A stretch of DNA of 64,000 bases, taken from assembly GCF_005491425.1 (NCBI RefSeq), contig NZ_CP028083.1, positions 1,822,001 through 1,886,000 of the forward strand. The letters are read 5' to 3'. A program made the position numbers and the translations under genes. Below the pieces are notes generated by a model. The model was given only the letters and a program-made list of their open reading frames with translations, ran no database searches and was not told the origin of the DNA. The DNA comes from Lysinibacillus sp. SGAir0095 (GTDB lineage: Bacteria; Bacillota; Bacilli; Bacillales_A; Planococcaceae). Shown piece by piece: positions 62,101 to 64,000 of this stretch. Numbering within the stretch: the stretch's first letter is position 1; the number at the start of each line of letters is the position of its first letter.

Positions 62101-62172
62101 TTAGTCAGTAAAGCACATAGATGTTAAGTAACCTAGTAATAGTAATAAACCAAATCCTGCTGCGATTTCCAT
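62101..62172 (-). CDS. 23-residue membrane peptide
   Basis: MEIAAGFGLLLLLGYLTSM... consists of one hydrophobic helix with a short polar tail. AAGGGAGG precedes the ATG on the minus strand, and a terminator follows. The full layout supports a real small gene. Size and composition resemble accessory peptides of membrane complexes, but no family is recognised. Confidence 0.6.
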   Translation of the reverse strand: MEIAAGFGLLLLLGYLTSMCFTD

Positions 62173-62319
62173 ACTGTAAACCTCCCTTGATAAAAAAAAC
62201 ACGCTTTATTTACAATATTATTGTACAATGAAATAGAAAAAGATGAAACCTTTTAATGATTGAAACGTATTAGTTAATAGAAGGTTTTTACAAAATTGTG
62301 CGATATTGAAGGTGATTCC

Positions 62320-62925
62320 ATGAAAAAATGGTTACAGAAAACACTTGTAATAACAGTAGCATTATTAACATTTGGATTAATTACACCGAATCATGAAATT
62401 TGGGATAATCTAGATAACGGCCAATCTAATAATGGTTCAGAGGGTACTAATGTAGCCAGCAATACAACCGAACCAACATCAACTCTCGTCGAAGATAGTT
62501 TTTCCAATCTAGAAACGATTGATACGCCAGATATAGAACCTATATTAGTCGCAGCAAAAGAACAATCATACATAAAATTTGGTTCAAGAATTGCTCCTGT
62601 GATCAGTAATGAATTCGAAAACAGAATCTACCCAAAACTAGAAGAAGTAATTGAGTTGACATTATCAGGTCTAGATGGAGATTCGTTTAAATACTTAGCA
62701 ATTTCAAATCAGCCAAGTGGTGAATACAATGAAAAAATATTTAATATTTCAGATGGGACAAGCGGAAAAGATCTAATCCGGTTCCACGTCCGCACTGAAA
62801 AGCGTCCACAAGACGGCTATTACTATAACTTTCATTATCACACTTCAGAAGACAATTTTATCGCACACCATTCTTTAGGTGAAATTTATTGGAGTAAAAA
62901 CACACCTCCGAAATGGTTATCCTAA
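62320..62925 (+). CDS. ypjP: YpjP-family secreted protein
   Basis: 201 residues from ATG 62320 (GAAGGTGATT upstream), rejecting an earlier start. An N-terminal signal or anchor helix ('KTLVITVALLTFGLITP') is followed by a low-complexity linker and the YpjP core: 'EQSYIKFGSRIAPVISNEFENRIYPKLEEVI', 'FNISDGTSGKDLIRFHVRTEKRPQDGYYYNFHYHTSEDNFIAHHSLGEIYWSKNTPPKWLS'. Function unknown, conserved in bacilli next to brxA/ypiP. Here it is separated from those by the importer and RNA region. Confidence 0.9.
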   Translation: MKKWLQKTLVITVALLTFGLITPNHEIWDNLDNGQSNNGSEGTNVASNTTEPTSTLVEDSFSNLETIDTPDIEPILVAAKEQSYIKFGSRIAPVISNEFENRIYPKLEEVIELTLSGLDGDSFKYLAISNQPSGEYNEKIFNISDGTSGKDLIRFHVRTEKRPQDGYYYNFHYHTSEDNFIAHHSLGEIYWSKNTPPKWLS

Positions 62926-62933
62926 AATAACGT

Positions 62934-62968
62934 AAACACTCGTAGTTATCTATGAGTGTTTTTTTGTA
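62934..62968 (+). terminator. Terminator of ypjP
   Basis: AAACACTCGTAG pairs with CTATGAGTGTTT (one G-U) followed by T7. Confidence 0.85.
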
Positions 62969-63120
62969 TTAAAAATTTAGTATTACCTATGTTTAAAATT
63001 GGATTTTTGCTTAAAGGAAAAGTTGGTTTAAATTTGATTGTTTAACCAAAAGTGAAGTTGGTAATAATAGGGTTTATAGGGAATTATGGGTAGGTTTATA
63101 AAAAATAGGAGGAAGAATAG

Positions 63121-63603
63121 ATGAGTAAAAATTTTAAGTTATTGTATGATATAAGACAAATTAAGAAGTTCTTTGATGGTGCTTTAAATCTGGATATTTA
63201 CGATGCACATACCATGGGGAATTATGTAAAAAGGAACACCAAGGATTTAAGTGTCTCAGAACTTGAAATTATGATGAACACAATTCAAGAAGTAATAGAA
63301 AATAAAAAATCGATTCAATCATTCTTTGTAAGCTTATTTAACGGTATAATTGTAATCATTGCTGTTCTTATAGCTTCTTATATGTCAGGCTATGTACTAA
63401 TAAATAATGAATTAATTGAAGCGGACGTATCAGTTGCAATGGATTATTTAAATCAATTTCTGATGTTTATCACTTTCTTTGGTATTGTATATGTACTATT
63501 ATTTGCCTTTTATTTTTATTGGAAAAATAGAGCAGGAAGAATGCGAAATAAATTATACGATACAGTTAAAATAACAATAAATATTAAGAACAATGTATAC
63601 TAG
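63121..63603 (+). CDS. Membrane protein with cytosolic coiled N-terminus, unknown
   Basis: 160 residues: the N-terminal half is charged and helical ('SVSELEIMMNTIQEVIENKKSIQSF'), followed by two membrane helices ('LFNGIIVIIAVLIASYMSGYVLI' and 'FLMFITFFGIVYVLLFAFYFYW') and a basic tail. No family is recognised. ATG follows AGGAGGAAG. Ends at a terminator. Confidence 0.65.
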   Translation: MSKNFKLLYDIRQIKKFFDGALNLDIYDAHTMGNYVKRNTKDLSVSELEIMMNTIQEVIENKKSIQSFFVSLFNGIIVIIAVLIASYMSGYVLINNELIEADVSVAMDYLNQFLMFITFFGIVYVLLFAFYFYWKNRAGRMRNKLYDTVKITINIKNNVY

Positions 63604-63627
63604 CATCCTAAAACAGGATGCTTTTTT
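63602..63627 (+). terminator. Terminator after membrane-protein gene
   Basis: AGCATCCT pairs with AGGATGCT over five bases, then T6. Confidence 0.85.
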
Positions 63628-63916
63628 GGATTAGGTAAATTAATCATTTTTAGACTTCCTTTTGAACTCTTGTTATTGATAGCAATGCTATTGCACAATT
63701 CAAAATCCAACGAATTTAAATGTCAATGATTCACCTTCCTTATGCTTATATTTTGCTCAATTGGAACTATTTTATTGGCCAATTGAGTTGAGACATGATG
63801 AATAACTTTTGCATAAGATGAGTAAATTACAATTAAATAATTTATTTTGTTTTGAATAGTGAAAAATTTATCATTTCAAGGTAAAATAAAGATATAACAT
63901 TTTGAGGAGGATGCCG
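63628..63916. other. Intergenic leader of a partial gene
   Basis: No gene seen. It contains an inverted repeat CTCAATTGG (63756-63764) / CCAATTGAG (63779-63787) with a 14-base spacer. A TAAAAT near 63880 might be a -10 for the next gene. Confidence 0.3.
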
Positions 63917-64000
63917 ATGATAACCGGTCAGTTAGAGCGAGCGTTTCAATTAGCAGAGAAACATAAACTCGACGTAAGCACAATTTTGGAGTTAAACAAA
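63917..64000 (+). CDS. Partial gene at the window edge
   Basis: MITGQLERAFQLAEKHKLDV... starts at ATG 63917 with GAGGAGG six bases upstream and runs off the window after 28 codons. The visible part is helical and charged. I cannot assign a family. Confidence 0.5.
   Translation, partial: MITGQLERAFQLAEKHKLDVSTILELNK

Overview
The window comes from a low-GC, endospore-forming Bacillales chromosome. Evidence: strong AGGAGG ribosome binding sites, frequent TTG and GTG starts, A/T-rich spacers, simple hairpin-plus-U-run terminators, and many Bacillus-type genes (yclM-, ywbE-, yvbH-, brxA-, ypiP-, ypjP-, ecsAB- and CotF-like, and a spore manganese-oxidase operon). A Planococcaceae member such as Lysinibacillus or Solibacillus is my best guess, but this is inference. 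No rRNA, tRNA, CRISPR array or prophage is visible. The only complete mobile element is one IS256-family insertion sequence.

Layout. 0.1-5.4 kb: a sporulation-type operon encoding a MnxE/MnxF/MnxG-like manganese oxidase complex plus a fourth, translationally coupled gene. 5.7-19.5 kb: mixed housekeeping and regulatory genes (aspartokinase, 2-hydroxyacid dehydrogenase, serine acetyltransferase, MarR-DUF3147 pair, MocR regulator facing a GNAT gene, a Cys-rich MarR/flavoprotein cluster, AlkD-like protein, YwbE). 19.6-21.4 kb: a 51-bp tandem repeat array interrupted by an IS256-type element. Its boundaries can be fixed because removing it restores the repeat period exactly. 21.6-24.5 kb: an ArsR regulator coupled to a SRPBCC-PDZ fusion, a lipoprotein and small membrane proteins. 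24.5-27.8 kb: queuosine precursor genes queF, queC, queD, queE and a transporter, controlled by two separate preQ1-I riboswitches. 28.0-39.5 kb: a glucarate/galactarate catabolic cluster with a complete tripartite tricarboxylate transporter, a UxuA-like enzyme, GarD, KdgD, ketoglutarate-semialdehyde dehydrogenase, GudP, GudD and a GntR/FadR-type regulator. Two identical candidate operator sites mark its two transcription starts. 39.6-58.5 kb: accessory and stress genes (MCP, MFS exporters, pentapeptide protein, two CotF-like spore proteins, APC and LysE transporters, EcsAB-like ABC pair, bacilliredoxin with methyltransferase). 58.8-64 kb: a mosaic of short inverted repeats, an amino-acid ABC importer on the minus strand, an unassigned structured RNA with its own promoter, a 23-residue membrane peptide, YpjP, and the start of a gene cut by the window edge.

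How the parts work together. Glucarate or galactarate enters through GudP or the TctABC system, is dehydrated by GudD or GarD to 5-keto-4-deoxyglucarate, decarboxylated and dehydrated by KdgD, and oxidised to 2-oxoglutarate by the dehydrogenase. The que genes make preQ1 from the QueD/QueE/QueC/QueF chain under feedback from preQ1 itself. The mnx genes probably build the metal-oxidising layer of the spore. The parts least explained by known families are the fourth mnx gene, the Cys-pair MarR/flavoprotein cluster, the SRPBCC-PDZ fusion, the unassigned RNA at 61.8-62.05 kb and the short-repeat mosaic at 58.8-59.0 kb.
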